A DNA stretch of 64,000 nt from Verrucomicrobiota bacterium (lineage in GTDB: Bacteria > Verrucomicrobiota > Verrucomicrobiia > Limisphaerales > UBA11358), in assembly GCA_028872915.1 (NCBI GenBank), contig JAGWNY010000010.1, forward strand, positions 16,346 through 80,345. The letters are read 5' to 3'. The first letter of the stretch is position 1; each line of letters opens with the position of its first letter. This document shows positions 1 through 7,876 of this stretch, piece after piece. The notes under the pieces are model-generated. The model ran no database searches. It was not told where the DNA came from and saw only the letters and a program-made list of their open reading frames with translations. The translations under genes and the position numbers were made by a program.

Positions 1-2
1 GG

Positions 3-1055
3 GTTTTGTTCATCACCGGGGCCGGTTTTCCCGGAGGGCCGATTTATTCGCCGGCGACGTGCTACAACGGCATTGGGGTGAGCGTGACGGGAGTTTCGAA
101 TCCGCTTTACGGGCCGACGCCGGATGGGCGGAGCAAACCGGACATTTGCGCGCCTGGACCGCAGGGGGCGGAGACGAGTTATTCGACGCCGTTGGTGGCG
201 GGCGCGGCGACGCTGCTGATGCAGGCCGGGTTGCGCGGGGACGGGGGCAGCGACACGAATTCGGCAGTGGACATCCGGGTGATCAAGGCGCTGTTGCTGA
301 ACGGCGCCGTCAAGGCTTTCGATTGGACGAATGCGCCTGCGTTTCCGCTCGACGCGCGGTGGGGCGCCGGTGTTTTGGACGTGTTTAATTCCTATGAGCA
401 ACTGATTGGAGGCAGGCAAACGAACTTTGTTTCGACGACGGTGGCAGCGGGCGCCGCGCATCCGCCGGTTCTGGCGACCAATACGATTGGCGCATCGAGC
501 GGATGGGATTTCGAGACGATTGCCAGCAGCGTGCGGAATGACGCCGTAAACCATTACTTTTTTGACGTGACCAACACGGCGAACGACGGGGCATTTGCGG
601 CCACGGCCACGCTGGCGTGGAACCGGCAGGCGGGCCAGAGCGCCATCAATGTGCTCAATCTGTTTCTTTACAACGCGGCCAACGGGAATCTCGTGTTGTG
701 CAGCACGAGCCAGGTGGACAACGTGCAGGAGATTTTCGTTCCGCGACTGGCGCAGGGCCGATATGACCTGGAGGTGTGGAAGGCCGGCGGCCTCGGAGAC
801 GCGAGCCAGTCCGAGACCTACGCGTTGGCCTTTGAATTTTCCGAGCCCATGCTGAGCGCACAACGGTCGGGAAGAAACGTGTTGTTGTCCTGGCCGCTGT
901 ATCCGGACGGTTTTTTGGTGGAATCCACCACCAATCTTGCGGCGCCCGAAAACTGGACGACCAACCTGCCGGCGCCCGTGCTCACGAACGATCAAAATGA
1001 AGTGCTGGCGGGCGTGACCAACGCGGCGCAATTTTTCCGGCTGCGAACGCCGTAG
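3..1055 (+). CDS. Secreted subtilase-family (S8) serine peptidase, C-terminal part (5' end outside window)
   Basis: The reading frame is open to the left edge, so the gene starts upstream; the listed ORF start is only a TTG inside the gene. The visible part begins in the catalytic domain. 'TSYSTPLVAGAATLL' matches the subtilase block around the catalytic serine, so Asp and His lie outside the window. After about residue 140 come beta-rich regions resembling a PPC-type domain ('HYFFDVTN...YDLEVWKAG'). The end is a short module, 'LSWPLYPDGFLVESTTNL' through 'FFRLRTP', of a kind that recurs at the C-termini of secreted verrucomicrobial proteins. It is probably an exported enzyme acting on protein outside the cell. 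The substrate is unknown. Confidence 0.85.
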   Translation, partial: VLFITGAGFPGGPIYSPATCYNGIGVSVTGVSNPLYGPTPDGRSKPDICAPGPQGAETSYSTPLVAGAATLLMQAGLRGDGGSDTNSAVDIRVIKALLLNGAVKAFDWTNAPAFPLDARWGAGVLDVFNSYEQLIGGRQTNFVSTTVAAGAAHPPVLATNTIGASSGWDFETIASSVRNDAVNHYFFDVTNTANDGAFAATATLAWNRQAGQSAINVLNLFLYNAANGNLVLCSTSQVDNVQEIFVPRLAQGRYDLEVWKAGGLGDASQSETYALAFEFSEPMLSAQRSGRNVLLSWPLYPDGFLVESTTNLAAPENWTTNLPAPVLTNDQNEVLAGVTNAAQFFRLRTP

Positions 1056-1184
1056 CGTTCCGGAAGAACCGGCGCAAATGAAGGCCTGATTGCCTGATTG
1101 TCTCACATCCTCCGCCGCCTTGCGCCATCCTGTTCCTCCCGTCAAAATTGGGATTCCCTGCGTTTCCGGGTCTCCGCGGCGAAA

Positions 1185-2051
1185 TCAGGCTTTTCTCCGC
1201 GCGCCCCGTGTCTCCGTGGCAATCGGCATTCGCGGTTGAAAACCGGTATCCAGCGCGAAGTGGCGGCCGATGCGATAGCCGCGGGCAATGGCGGCGGTGA
1301 CGAAGTTTTTTCCGATTTTTACCGAGTCAGTCGGGGAATTTCCCCATGCCAGGGCGGCGCACACGGCCGCGGATAAAACGCAGCCGGTGCCATGCGTGCG
1401 GACGTTCTCGATGAACGGCGCCTCGAGAAAAAAATCTTTTTTTCCATCGAAGAAGAGGTCCACGGCTTCGCGTTGGCCGCGGCTGCCTTGCGGGGGGTGA
1501 AGATGGCCTCCTTTGAGGAGGACCCGGCATCCGAACCGGGAATGAATTGTTCGCGCCGCGGCGCTCATGTCTTCCCGGGACGAAATCGCGCGGCCTGATA
1601 ACAGGGCGGCCTCGCGGATATTCGGTGTCACGATGGCAGCGGCGGGCAGCAATTTCAGGCCGAGAATTTTCAATGCTCCGGGTTCGAGCAACGGCCTTCC
1701 ACTCGTGGAAACGAGAACCGGGTCCAGGACGATGGGACAGGCGGGGTTGCGGAGAGCGGCGGCGGCAGCCAGGACGTTTTCGCATGAGAACAGCATTCCG
1801 ATTTTCACGGCGGCAGGGGGCATTTCGTCAAAAACAGCCTGGATTTGGCGGCGCAACATTTTGGCGGAGCATGGCTCGATGGCGGCGAGGGCGGCCGGAT
1901 TTTGGGCAGTCAGACAGGCGATGGCGCTGGCGCCGTGGACTGAGAAGGCGGCAAAGGTTTTCAAATCCGCCTGGATGCCGGCGCCGCCGCCGCTGTCCGA
2001 ACCGGCAATGGTCAGTGCAACGGGCCATTTTTTTCTTTTTGCGGGGATCAT
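1185..2051 (-). CDS. thiD: Hydroxymethylpyrimidine/phosphomethylpyrimidine kinase
   Basis: Phosphorylates HMP and HMP-P in thiamine pyrophosphate synthesis. The N-terminus has the ribokinase-like 'TIAGSDSGGGAGIQADLK', and the C-terminal part has 'THGTGCVLSAAVCAALA', the anion-hole/catalytic Asp-region signature. The 288-residue length is close to the family norm of about 265. The ORF track opens further upstream, but the ATG at 2051 is chosen because it directly precedes the kinase fold and sits 13 bp after the xerC stop. The final 15 or so codons run into DNA resembling the CCACGGAGACAC repeats seen near 56 kb, so the C-terminus may have been rewritten by repeat DNA. Confidence 0.93.
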   Translation of the reverse strand: MIPAKRKKWPVALTIAGSDSGGGAGIQADLKTFAAFSVHGASAIACLTAQNPAALAAIEPCSAKMLRRQIQAVFDEMPPAAVKIGMLFSCENVLAAAAALRNPACPIVLDPVLVSTSGRPLLEPGALKILGLKLLPAAAIVTPNIREAALLSGRAISSREDMSAAARTIHSRFGCRVLLKGGHLHPPQGSRGQREAVDLFFDGKKDFFLEAPFIENVRTHGTGCVLSAAVCAALAWGNSPTDSVKIGKNFVTAAIARGYRIGRHFALDTGFQPRMPIATETRGARRKA

Positions 2052-2064
2052 GGAGTTGGAAGGG

Positions 2065-3027
2065 TCAGGCGCGGGGATGGGCCGCGTCGTAGGCTTTTTT
2101 GAGGCGTTCGGTGGTGACATGGGTGTAGGCCTGGGTGGTGGAGAGGTGGGCGTGGCCGAGCAATTCCTGGACGCTGCGCAAATCGGCGCCGGCATCGAGG
2201 AGATGGGTGGCATAACTATGGCGCAATTTATGGGGCGTGAGGGCGGGGTCGAGGCCGGCGAGGGCGAGGTAATGTTTGAGGCGCCGCGAAAGCTGGATGG
2301 GATGGAGCGGCCCGCGCCGCCTGGTTTCGGAAAAGAACACGGGCGACTCGCCGGCGGGAGGCTGTTTCAAATCATGCCAGTAAATCTCAATGGCTTTGAG
2401 GGCGGGTTTGCCGATGGGGACAAGCCGCTCTTTTTTTCCCTTGCCCCGAACGCGGACCGTTCCGGAGGCCCAATCAATATCCGCCGCCTGGAGACCGCAG
2501 AGTTCGCTGATGCGCAGGCCGCAGGAATAGATGGTTTCGAGCACGGCGCCGTCCCGCAACGCCGCGGTTTTTGAGAAGGGGCGTCCGGCCTTTTTTTCGC
2601 GGCGCAACGCGGCGAATTTTGCGGGGGCATCCAGCAGGTCTTTCATCTGCCCAATCGTCAGATACTTTGGCAGGCGCCGTTCCCGTGCCGGCAGCGACAG
2701 GTTTTTGATGGGGGAAAGTTCGACAAGCCCGCGGCGAATGAGAAATCGGTAAAAAGAGCGCAGGGCGGAAAAGCGGAGCTGGATGGCGGCGCGAGCCAGG
2801 TGATGCCGGCCGAGGAACCGGAGGTAGTTGCGGAAATGGTCGCGCTGAAGGCTTTCCCAGGGGGGCGGGGAATGAAGCTCCTGCCGATGCCAGGAGGTGA
2901 ATTCCACAAGCGCCTGGCGGTAATTGCGCTGGGTATAGACGGAAGCGCCCCGGTCCGTGGCCAAGTGGGTCATAAACCGGGTGATCCAATCGTCGTGATC
3001 TGTTTTTTCGGGCGCGGGGCCGGACAT
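2065..3027 (-). CDS. xerC: Tyrosine recombinase, XerC/XerD type
   Basis: Site-specific recombinase of the kind that resolves chromosome dimers at dif. The N-terminal SAM-like core-binding domain (about residues 12-100) is followed by the catalytic domain. Visible catalytic parts are 'GLRISELCGL' (first Arg), 'HKLRHSYATHLLDAG' (His and Arg of HxxR), 'LLGHAHLSTTQAYTHV' (second His and the Tyr nucleophile). Length 320 is typical. There is no integrase context: neighbours are housekeeping and no att sites are evident. XerC versus XerD cannot be decided from motifs alone. Co-directional with thiD downstream. Confidence 0.9.
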   Translation of the reverse strand: MSGPAPEKTDHDDWITRFMTHLATDRGASVYTQRNYRQALVEFTSWHRQELHSPPPWESLQRDHFRNYLRFLGRHHLARAAIQLRFSALRSFYRFLIRRGLVELSPIKNLSLPARERRLPKYLTIGQMKDLLDAPAKFAALRREKKAGRPFSKTAALRDGAVLETIYSCGLRISELCGLQAADIDWASGTVRVRGKGKKERLVPIGKPALKAIEIYWHDLKQPPAGESPVFFSETRRRGPLHPIQLSRRLKHYLALAGLDPALTPHKLRHSYATHLLDAGADLRSVQELLGHAHLSTTQAYTHVTTERLKKAYDAAHPRA

Positions 3028-3100
3028 GACAATCGTTTAAACAAAAACGGGGGAAGATTCAAATCAATCGAAGCGGTTCGGAATTGCCCGGTTTGGGCTG

Positions 3101-3360
3101 AGCCGGAAGCATGCAGTTGGCCCGGTCGTGTTTGCTTGATCTTTTTGCGCCCGCCTTCATTCGCCAAGGCGAATTACGGCGAGGCAGGCCCGCCTTCATT
3201 CATCGGGGCGAATTACGGCGAGGCAGGCCCGCCTTCATTCATCGGGGCGAATTACGGCGGGGCAGGCCCGCCTTCATTCATCGGGGCGAATTACGGCGAG
3301 GCAGGCAAGGACTTGGTCGTTCGCCGCTTACAGACTCATGAAGGGTATGCCCGCCCCATG
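3101..3360 (+). repeat. Dispersed palindromic repeat element, copy 1 (expanded)
   Basis: About 260 bp that match, with scattered substitutions, the reverse complement of 19035-19183. Shared blocks include 'GGTCGTGTTTGCTTGATCTT', 'AAGGACTTGGTCGTTCGCCG' and the closing 'CGCCCCATGG'. It contains the palindrome ATTCGCC-AA-GGCGAAT nested in GCCCGCC...GGCGAGGC. There is no transposase, so it resembles a REP or MITE-like element moved in trans. It differs from copy 2 by amplification of its central unit. Confidence 0.75.
3150..3305 (+). repeat. Four tandem 39-bp units within dispersed repeat copy 1
   Basis: Units at 3150-3188, 3189-3227, 3228-3266 and 3267-3305, each of the form CCCGCCTTCATTC...GAATTACGGCGAGGCAGG. 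The first unit keeps the perfect palindromic arm 'ATTCGCCAAGGCGAAT'; units 2-4 carry 'ATTCATCGGGGCGAAT' instead. Because 39 is divisible by three the array stays open in several frames, which explains spurious ORFs reading 'AFIHRGELRRGRP' or 'GANYGEAGPPSFI'. There are no spacers, so this is not a CRISPR array. Confidence 0.85.
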
Positions 3361-3564
3361 GCCCAGGATTTTTATGCCGAGTTTCATCCCGGCTCGAACA
3401 ACAAGCAGATCGCCATTGTGGACGAAAACGGCATTGCGCTGGCGGCGATCCAAGGCCTGAACGACAAGCTCAAGGAGCGCGGCAGCGAAATCCAATCGCC
3501 CAAACAAAGCCTTGCGGCGCTCCAGAAGGAAGTGTCGCAGTTGAAGGAGCGCGCGAGCCGGTGA
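3306..3564 (+). pseudogene. Remnant of a peptidase-S74 (tail-fibre type) intramolecular chaperone C-terminus
   Basis: The last 68 codons of this frame read 'MAQDFYAEFHPG', 'IAIVDENGIALAAIQGLND' and then a Lys/Glu-rich coiled coil ending 'EVSQLKERASR'. This is the usual tail of S74 autochaperone domains in tail-fibre-like surface proteins of this phylum. The rest of the domain and any passenger are missing; upstream the frame only passes through the 39-bp repeats. The simplest reading is a gene truncated by, or adjacent to, repeat insertion at the ATGG at 3358. A short product from ATG 3358 is possible but would lack most of the fold. Confidence 0.55.
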
Positions 3565-3583
3565 GGCCGGCGGCCGTGGCCGT

Positions 3584-4480
3584 TTATACGGTCCAATCCG
3601 CCGCAGCGGCGTTGGCACGGACTTGTTCCGGGTTTTTGCAGCCTGGAATAACGGCGCTGACCAGCGGATTTTTCAGGCACCAGGCCATCGCCCATTGAGC
3701 CAGTGGAACGGAGGCCGGCGCCTCGGTTTGCCGCAGCCGCTCCACTTCGGCCAGGTCGCGCTTCATTTTTTCAGCGTCGAACACGGAGCGCACGTCGTTG
3801 GATGGAAAAACAAAGCCGGGCTTGTATTTTCCAGAGAGCAATCCACTGGCCAGCGGCACCCGTGCGAGCACGCCCAGGTGATGGCGTTCGGCGTGCGGGA
3901 AATAAAGGGTTTCCGGCCGCCGGTCCAGCCGATTATAGACCACTTGCAGCGCCCCGACGCCGGCTTGGGCCGCGTCCCGCGCTTGAAGCTCGCTGCCGCG
4001 CTGCAATATGGAAATGCCCAACTGCCGGACTTTCCCCGCCCGCTTGCAGCCGGCCAGAAACCGCCACAAATCCGGATTTTGAAAAAATGCGTCCGAGCCG
4101 GAATGGAACTGGTAGAGATCTATCGCGTCGAGGCGGAGGGCCTTGAGCGAGGCATCCAATTGCGCGCGCACGCCGCTGATGGAGTAGTCGTCATCGCGGT
4201 CCATGAACGCTTTGAAACGGTGGCCGAATTTTGTGGCGACGATCCAGCGCGACCGGTCGCGGCGGGAGAGATAATTGCCGATGAGCTTTTCGGAGAGATG
4301 GTCCGGGCCGTAGCATTCGGCGGTATCAATGAGATTGATGCCGCATTCCGCGGCGGCGTCCAGGATGGCGTCCACATCAGCCTGCGAGAAGTCGCGGCCC
4401 CATTCGCCGCCAAATTGCCAGGTGCCCACGCCGATCGCGGAAACCCGCAGGCCCGTCTTGCCAAGAATTCTGTAACGCAT
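3584..4480 (-). CDS. Aldo/keto reductase
   Basis: NADPH-dependent reductase of the AKR TIM-barrel family, 298 residues, with a clean start 'MRYRILGKTGLRVSAIGVG'. The catalytic tetrad can be followed: Asp and Tyr in 'LIDTAECYG', Lys in 'WIVATKFG', His in 'YQFHSG'. The cofactor-binding end 'SAVIPGCKNPEQVRANAAA' is also present. Its start is 9 bp downstream of lhgO, so it is probably the last gene of the long minus-strand run from 12.5 kb. The substrate is unknown; in this setting it could act on a sugar ketone or aldehyde, but related AKRs are also general detoxifying enzymes. Confidence 0.88.
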   Translation of the reverse strand: MRYRILGKTGLRVSAIGVGTWQFGGEWGRDFSQADVDAILDAAAECGINLIDTAECYGPDHLSEKLIGNYLSRRDRSRWIVATKFGHRFKAFMDRDDDYSISGVRAQLDASLKALRLDAIDLYQFHSGSDAFFQNPDLWRFLAGCKRAGKVRQLGISILQRGSELQARDAAQAGVGALQVVYNRLDRRPETLYFPHAERHHLGVLARVPLASGLLSGKYKPGFVFPSNDVRSVFDAEKMKRDLAEVERLRQTEAPASVPLAQWAMAWCLKNPLVSAVIPGCKNPEQVRANAAAADWTV

Positions 4481-4489
4481 GGTCCTGGA

Positions 4490-5689
4490 TTATTTCAATG
4501 TCTCCAGCACACGGGCGGAAATATGGCGGCCAATGGCCAGGGACGCCGTCGCGGCCGGCGAGGGGGCGTTGATGACGTGCAGCGCGCCCGCCCCCTCTTC
4601 AAAACAAAAATCCTCCACCAACCTCCCGTCCGGCGTCATGGCCTGCGCGCGCACGCCGGAGCCGCCGGGTTCCATGTCGTCGCCGCGGATTTCCGGCACT
4701 AGGCGCTGGAGCGAACGGAGGAATTCGGTCCTGGAAAGCGAACGGCGGATTTCGTAAGCGGTTACGCGCGGGTAACGGGCCAGAAATTTCCAAAGGCCCG
4801 GATAAGACAGTGACTCCACGGCATCGCGCCAATGGAAATCCGTCCAGGAGTAGCCTTCGCGCGCCAGGGCGAGCACGGCATTTGGCCCGGCCTCGACGCC
4901 GCCATGAATCAGGCGTGTGAAATGAACGCCAAGAAATGGAAATTTGGGATCGGGAACGGGATAAATCAGGTTGCGGACCAGGAACTGCCGCTTTTTTCTG
5001 AGACAATAGTATTCGCCACGAAAAGGAATCACTTTGGCCGACGGCGCCTGCCCCGACGCCTTGACCAGACGGTCCGAGTGAAGGCCGCCACAGGTGACGA
5101 CACATTTGCAGCGAAATTCGCCCGCGGACGTTTCGACCACGCGCCCGCCGTCCCGGGCGATCATCTTGAGGACGCGGGTGTTCAGTCGAATTTCGCCGCC
5201 GGCCTGCCGGATCAGCTCGGCCAGCTTTTCGCAAACAGCCGGATAGTCCACAATCCCTTCCTGCGGCACGTGAATGGCCGCGATGCCCGCGGCGTGCGGC
5301 TCGATTTCCCGGATTTCCGCGGGCGTGAGTTTTCGCAGGCCCGCCAGTCCGTTGGCGTTCCCCCGCTCCCACAATTTTTCCAGCCGCGGCAGTTCTTCTT
5401 CATGCGTCGCCACCACGATTTTGCCGCATGGATCGTGGGCAATGCCGTGCCGGCGGCAGAATTCCAGCATTTGTTGGAGACCGGTCACGCTCAACCGCGC
5501 CTTTTCCGAACCGGGCTTGTAGTAGAGGCCCGAATGCAGGACGCCGCTGTTGTGGCCGGTCTGATGGGCAGCCAACCTGGCTTCCTTTTCGAGCAAGAGG
5601 ACTTTCAAGCCGGGCCGCGCTTCCAAAAGGCGAAATGCAGTGGCCAGGCCCACGATGCCCCCGCCCACGACAATGACATCGTGATTCAT
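4490..5689 (-). CDS. lhgO: L-2-hydroxyglutarate oxidase (FAD-dependent)
   Basis: Oxidises L-2-hydroxyglutarate to 2-oxoglutarate, passing electrons to the membrane quinone pool in characterised relatives. The N-terminal Rossmann motif is 'VVGGGIVGLATAFRLLE', followed by the family-typical 'HQTGHNSGVLHSGLYYKPGS'. The end 'INAPSPAATASLAIGRHIS' closes the FAD site. Length 399 equals the family norm. Its ATG overlaps the TGA of the upstream glycosyltransferase-like gene by 4 bp, so the two are probably translationally coupled. PLP sugar dehydratases of the ColD type use glutamate and yield 2-oxoglutarate, but a metabolic link to that upstream gene is only a guess. Confidence 0.88.
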   Translation of the reverse strand: MNHDVIVVGGGIVGLATAFRLLEARPGLKVLLLEKEARLAAHQTGHNSGVLHSGLYYKPGSEKARLSVTGLQQMLEFCRRHGIAHDPCGKIVVATHEEELPRLEKLWERGNANGLAGLRKLTPAEIREIEPHAAGIAAIHVPQEGIVDYPAVCEKLAELIRQAGGEIRLNTRVLKMIARDGGRVVETSAGEFRCKCVVTCGGLHSDRLVKASGQAPSAKVIPFRGEYYCLRKKRQFLVRNLIYPVPDPKFPFLGVHFTRLIHGGVEAGPNAVLALAREGYSWTDFHWRDAVESLSYPGLWKFLARYPRVTAYEIRRSLSRTEFLRSLQRLVPEIRGDDMEPGGSGVRAQAMTPDGRLVEDFCFEEGAGALHVINAPSPAATASLAIGRHISARVLETLK

Positions 5690-6861
5690 TTCTTTTTGCC
5701 GCCTTTTTGGAGGAAACCGATGATCATGGTCTTGGTGTCGCTGGCGACCATGCCGAAGAACCGAAACAGCCGGCGGGCCAGATTCATTTCCGGCCAGGGG
5801 GCGAGCGTTTCCCGGGCAAGCTTCCCGGCCTCGGCGTCACGGCCCAGGGCGCGCAGGCATGCCGCCTTCATGTCATGGATTTGCCGGACGCGGAGGTTGG
5901 ACAGAAACGTGGCATCCAGAAAGTCAATGGCCTCGCTGAATTTTTCCCGCGACATGCGATCCTGCGCGTATTCGGCCAGTTCGGCGACGGCGGCGGCTTC
6001 CCGTTCAAAATAACGGCGGTTGAAGGCGCGGCGTTCGGCGGGATCGTGCATGGAAAACCGTTCCTCCTGAAAGACGTTGTACAGATCGGAAAAGGCATTC
6101 TGCTGCCTGGCAAAGGCCGCCGCGCGTTGCTGGAGGTTCCTTTCGGCGGCGGCTTTTTTTTCAGGGTCCTGGGCCAGGGCGTCAATGAGTTTTTTTGCGT
6201 CCGCCTTGCGTTCGTCCAGAGTCAATTGAAAAAATCGGGTCCAAAACGGCAAATCGCGCATCCGGCGGGTGCGGCCCTTGCCGCCGATGGGCCGCAGGTC
6301 AATGGGCAGCCGCGCGTAGCAGCCGGCCATTTCTCCGATTTGATGCACCCAGCGGTCATCGAACCAATACGGGAAATATCCCGGAAACATCCGGCCCAGC
6401 GTCTCCAGCCAGCGCCAGCCGAAAATGGGATACGTGCAGGTGTCGGCGGTGGTGGGATCGTACGGACAGGCCAGAAAAACGCCGTCGGGGAATTTTCGGG
6501 CCGTGTCGCGAAGAATATCGTCCCAGCCTTTGGTGAGGAAACAGATGTCATCGGCCAGCACCATGTAAATTTCCGCCGTGCGGCCGGATTCACGCCACAG
6601 CGCGTGTTGCGTTTCGCAAAGGCCGCCCGTTTGCGGCCCTATGTGCCAGTGAATCCGCGCGCCCGCCTGCGCCAGCGCGCCGCCGTCCATTGCCCGCCGG
6701 GTGGCCGTGTCGTCTTCATCCACATAAAGCCACAGCGAAACGCCGTCCGGCCGGGCCGTCGTGGCCCGGAGCGCCGCAAACACCTCGGCCAGCATTTGCG
6801 GCCGGCCGCGCGTGGCCATGATCAGGCAGATTTCACCGGCTCGAATGTGCGGCGGGTTCAT
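5686..6861 (-). CDS. Glycosyltransferase-like protein (GT-A fold, family not identified)
   Basis: The first 200 residues look like a family-2-type nucleotide-sugar transferase: 'ICLIMATRGRPQMLAEVFAAL' at the N-terminus, a 'LYVDEDD' strand and 'YMVLADDICFLTKGWDD', a plausible DxD-type metal site. The rest (about 230-391) is helical and charged with no clear family. There is no signal peptide or membrane span, so it is cytosolic. It overlaps lhgO by 4 bp downstream and the epimerase by 4 bp upstream, placing it inside the sugar cluster. Donor and acceptor are unknown. Confidence 0.65.
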   Translation of the reverse strand: MNPPHIRAGEICLIMATRGRPQMLAEVFAALRATTARPDGVSLWLYVDEDDTATRRAMDGGALAQAGARIHWHIGPQTGGLCETQHALWRESGRTAEIYMVLADDICFLTKGWDDILRDTARKFPDGVFLACPYDPTTADTCTYPIFGWRWLETLGRMFPGYFPYWFDDRWVHQIGEMAGCYARLPIDLRPIGGKGRTRRMRDLPFWTRFFQLTLDERKADAKKLIDALAQDPEKKAAAERNLQQRAAAFARQQNAFSDLYNVFQEERFSMHDPAERRAFNRRYFEREAAAVAELAEYAQDRMSREKFSEAIDFLDATFLSNLRVRQIHDMKAACLRALGRDAEAGKLARETLAPWPEMNLARRLFRFFGMVASDTKTMIIGFLQKGGKKK

Positions 6862-7814
6862 CCTTCGTCAAATTTGGGGCGGTCCTTGTATTCGTCGAAA
6901 TGAGCCGCGAACCACTCGACCGCCCGGCGGATTCCGGGCGCCAGGTCGCCGCCGATTTCCATCCCATATTTTTCGCGAAGCTTTGCGGCGTCCAGGAACT
7001 TTTCGCGCGCGCCGGTGTAACGGTCGGGATTGAAGAAAACGCGGCCCTTGAATCCGGCCGCCTCGGAAATGGTCAGAGCCAGTTCCCGGATGGTTTTGGC
7101 GCAGCCGGGCGCAAGATTGACGATATCGCGCTCGATTCGGGGCGCCAGGTCCAGCAGGCCGCGCGCAAAATCCTTCACATCCATGAAATCGCGGACCTGC
7201 GAGCCGTCGCCCCAGATTTCCACTTCGGGCAGGTTTTCCTTCACCGCCCGCGCGAAACGGCCGATCAACGCGCCGGGCACGTGGGCCGTCGCTTCGTGAA
7301 AATCGTCCTGTTCGCCAAACATGGCCGCGGGCACGACATAACTGCCATCGAGCTTGAATTGATCGTTGTAAGCCAGAATGCCCGTGTAGAGCAGCCGCTT
7401 GGTCGCGCCGTAGGCATAGACGCTGCCGTGGATCGGGCCGTCGAAAATTTTCTCCTCGGTCATCGCCTCCGCCGAACTGGGATAGGCGCAGGAGGCGCCG
7501 ATGCCGATGAACCGCGCCTGCGGCGCCCATCGCCGCCACGCTTCGAGCGTGTGATTGTGGATGAGGTTGTTGACGTAGAACTGCTCGGCCGTGTGCTTTG
7601 CCGGAAACGCGCCGGCGGCCTGAAAACCGGCGAGGTGCAGGATCAATCCAGCGTCGCGGTTTTGCTGGAAGACGGCCTGTGCCTGGTACCATTGGGTCAA
7701 ATCGAACTGCCGTTTGCCAAAGGCAAAAAATTCCACCCCCCGCTCTTTCAATTCCTGCTGAAGATGGCGGCCCACAAAACCCGTTCCGCCGGTGACAAGG
7801 ACTTTGGAGTTCAT
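6858..7814 (-). CDS. NAD(P)-dependent sugar epimerase/reductase, GDP-L-fucose synthase-like
   Basis: Extended short-chain dehydrogenase of 318 residues. The Rossmann motif 'VLVTGGTGFVGRHLQQEL' is at the N-terminus, the catalytic Ser region is 'GASCAYPSS' and the YxxxK pair is in 'YAYGATKRLLYTG'. 'NNLIHNHTLEAWRRW' and 'VPAAMFGEQDDFHEATAHV' are strongly reminiscent of GDP-4-keto-6-deoxymannose epimerase/reductase (Fcl/WcaG). It would act on a GDP- or other NDP-keto-deoxy sugar. The ATG is 62 bp after the methyltransferase stop. A related 4-reductase or 3,5-epimerase activity cannot be excluded. Confidence 0.8.
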   Translation of the reverse strand: MNSKVLVTGGTGFVGRHLQQELKERGVEFFAFGKRQFDLTQWYQAQAVFQQNRDAGLILHLAGFQAAGAFPAKHTAEQFYVNNLIHNHTLEAWRRWAPQARFIGIGASCAYPSSAEAMTEEKIFDGPIHGSVYAYGATKRLLYTGILAYNDQFKLDGSYVVPAAMFGEQDDFHEATAHVPGALIGRFARAVKENLPEVEIWGDGSQVRDFMDVKDFARGLLDLAPRIERDIVNLAPGCAKTIRELALTISEAAGFKGRVFFNPDRYTGAREKFLDAAKLREKYGMEIGGDLAPGIRRAVEWFAAHFDEYKDRPKFDEG

Positions 7815-7876
7815 CTCCGGGCATTATGAAAGAAGGCCCGATTTTCTCAAGAGCGCGTTGCGCCTGCGATTACTCT

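Noticed and set aside
1567-2574. 335-aa plus-strand ORF
   Set aside because: Lies antisense to thiD and xerC, which have clear motifs; composition reflects high GC shadow coding.
2065-3027. xerC as integrase of a mobile island
   Set aside because: Flanked by thiD and housekeeping genes, no att repeats or tRNA, and motifs fit chromosomal XerC/D.
3150-3305. Regular 39-bp repeats looked at as a CRISPR array
   Set aside because: Units are directly adjacent without unique spacers, no cas genes are present, and another copy with a single unit exists at 19 kb.
2800-3564. 254-aa ORF taken as a complete gene
   Set aside because: Its first part is antisense xerC and its middle is the 39-bp repeats; only the S74-like end looks like protein.
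3623-4702. 359-aa plus-strand ORF
   Set aside because: Shadow of the aldo/keto reductase and lhgO; no domain-like pattern.
5707-6903. 398-aa plus-strand ORF
   Set aside because: Antisense of the glycosyltransferase-like gene, in the same codon register.
6868-7824. Second 318-aa minus-strand ORF overlapping the epimerase
   Set aside because: Arg/Pro-rich out-of-frame translation; the other frame carries the Rossmann and YxxxK motifs.
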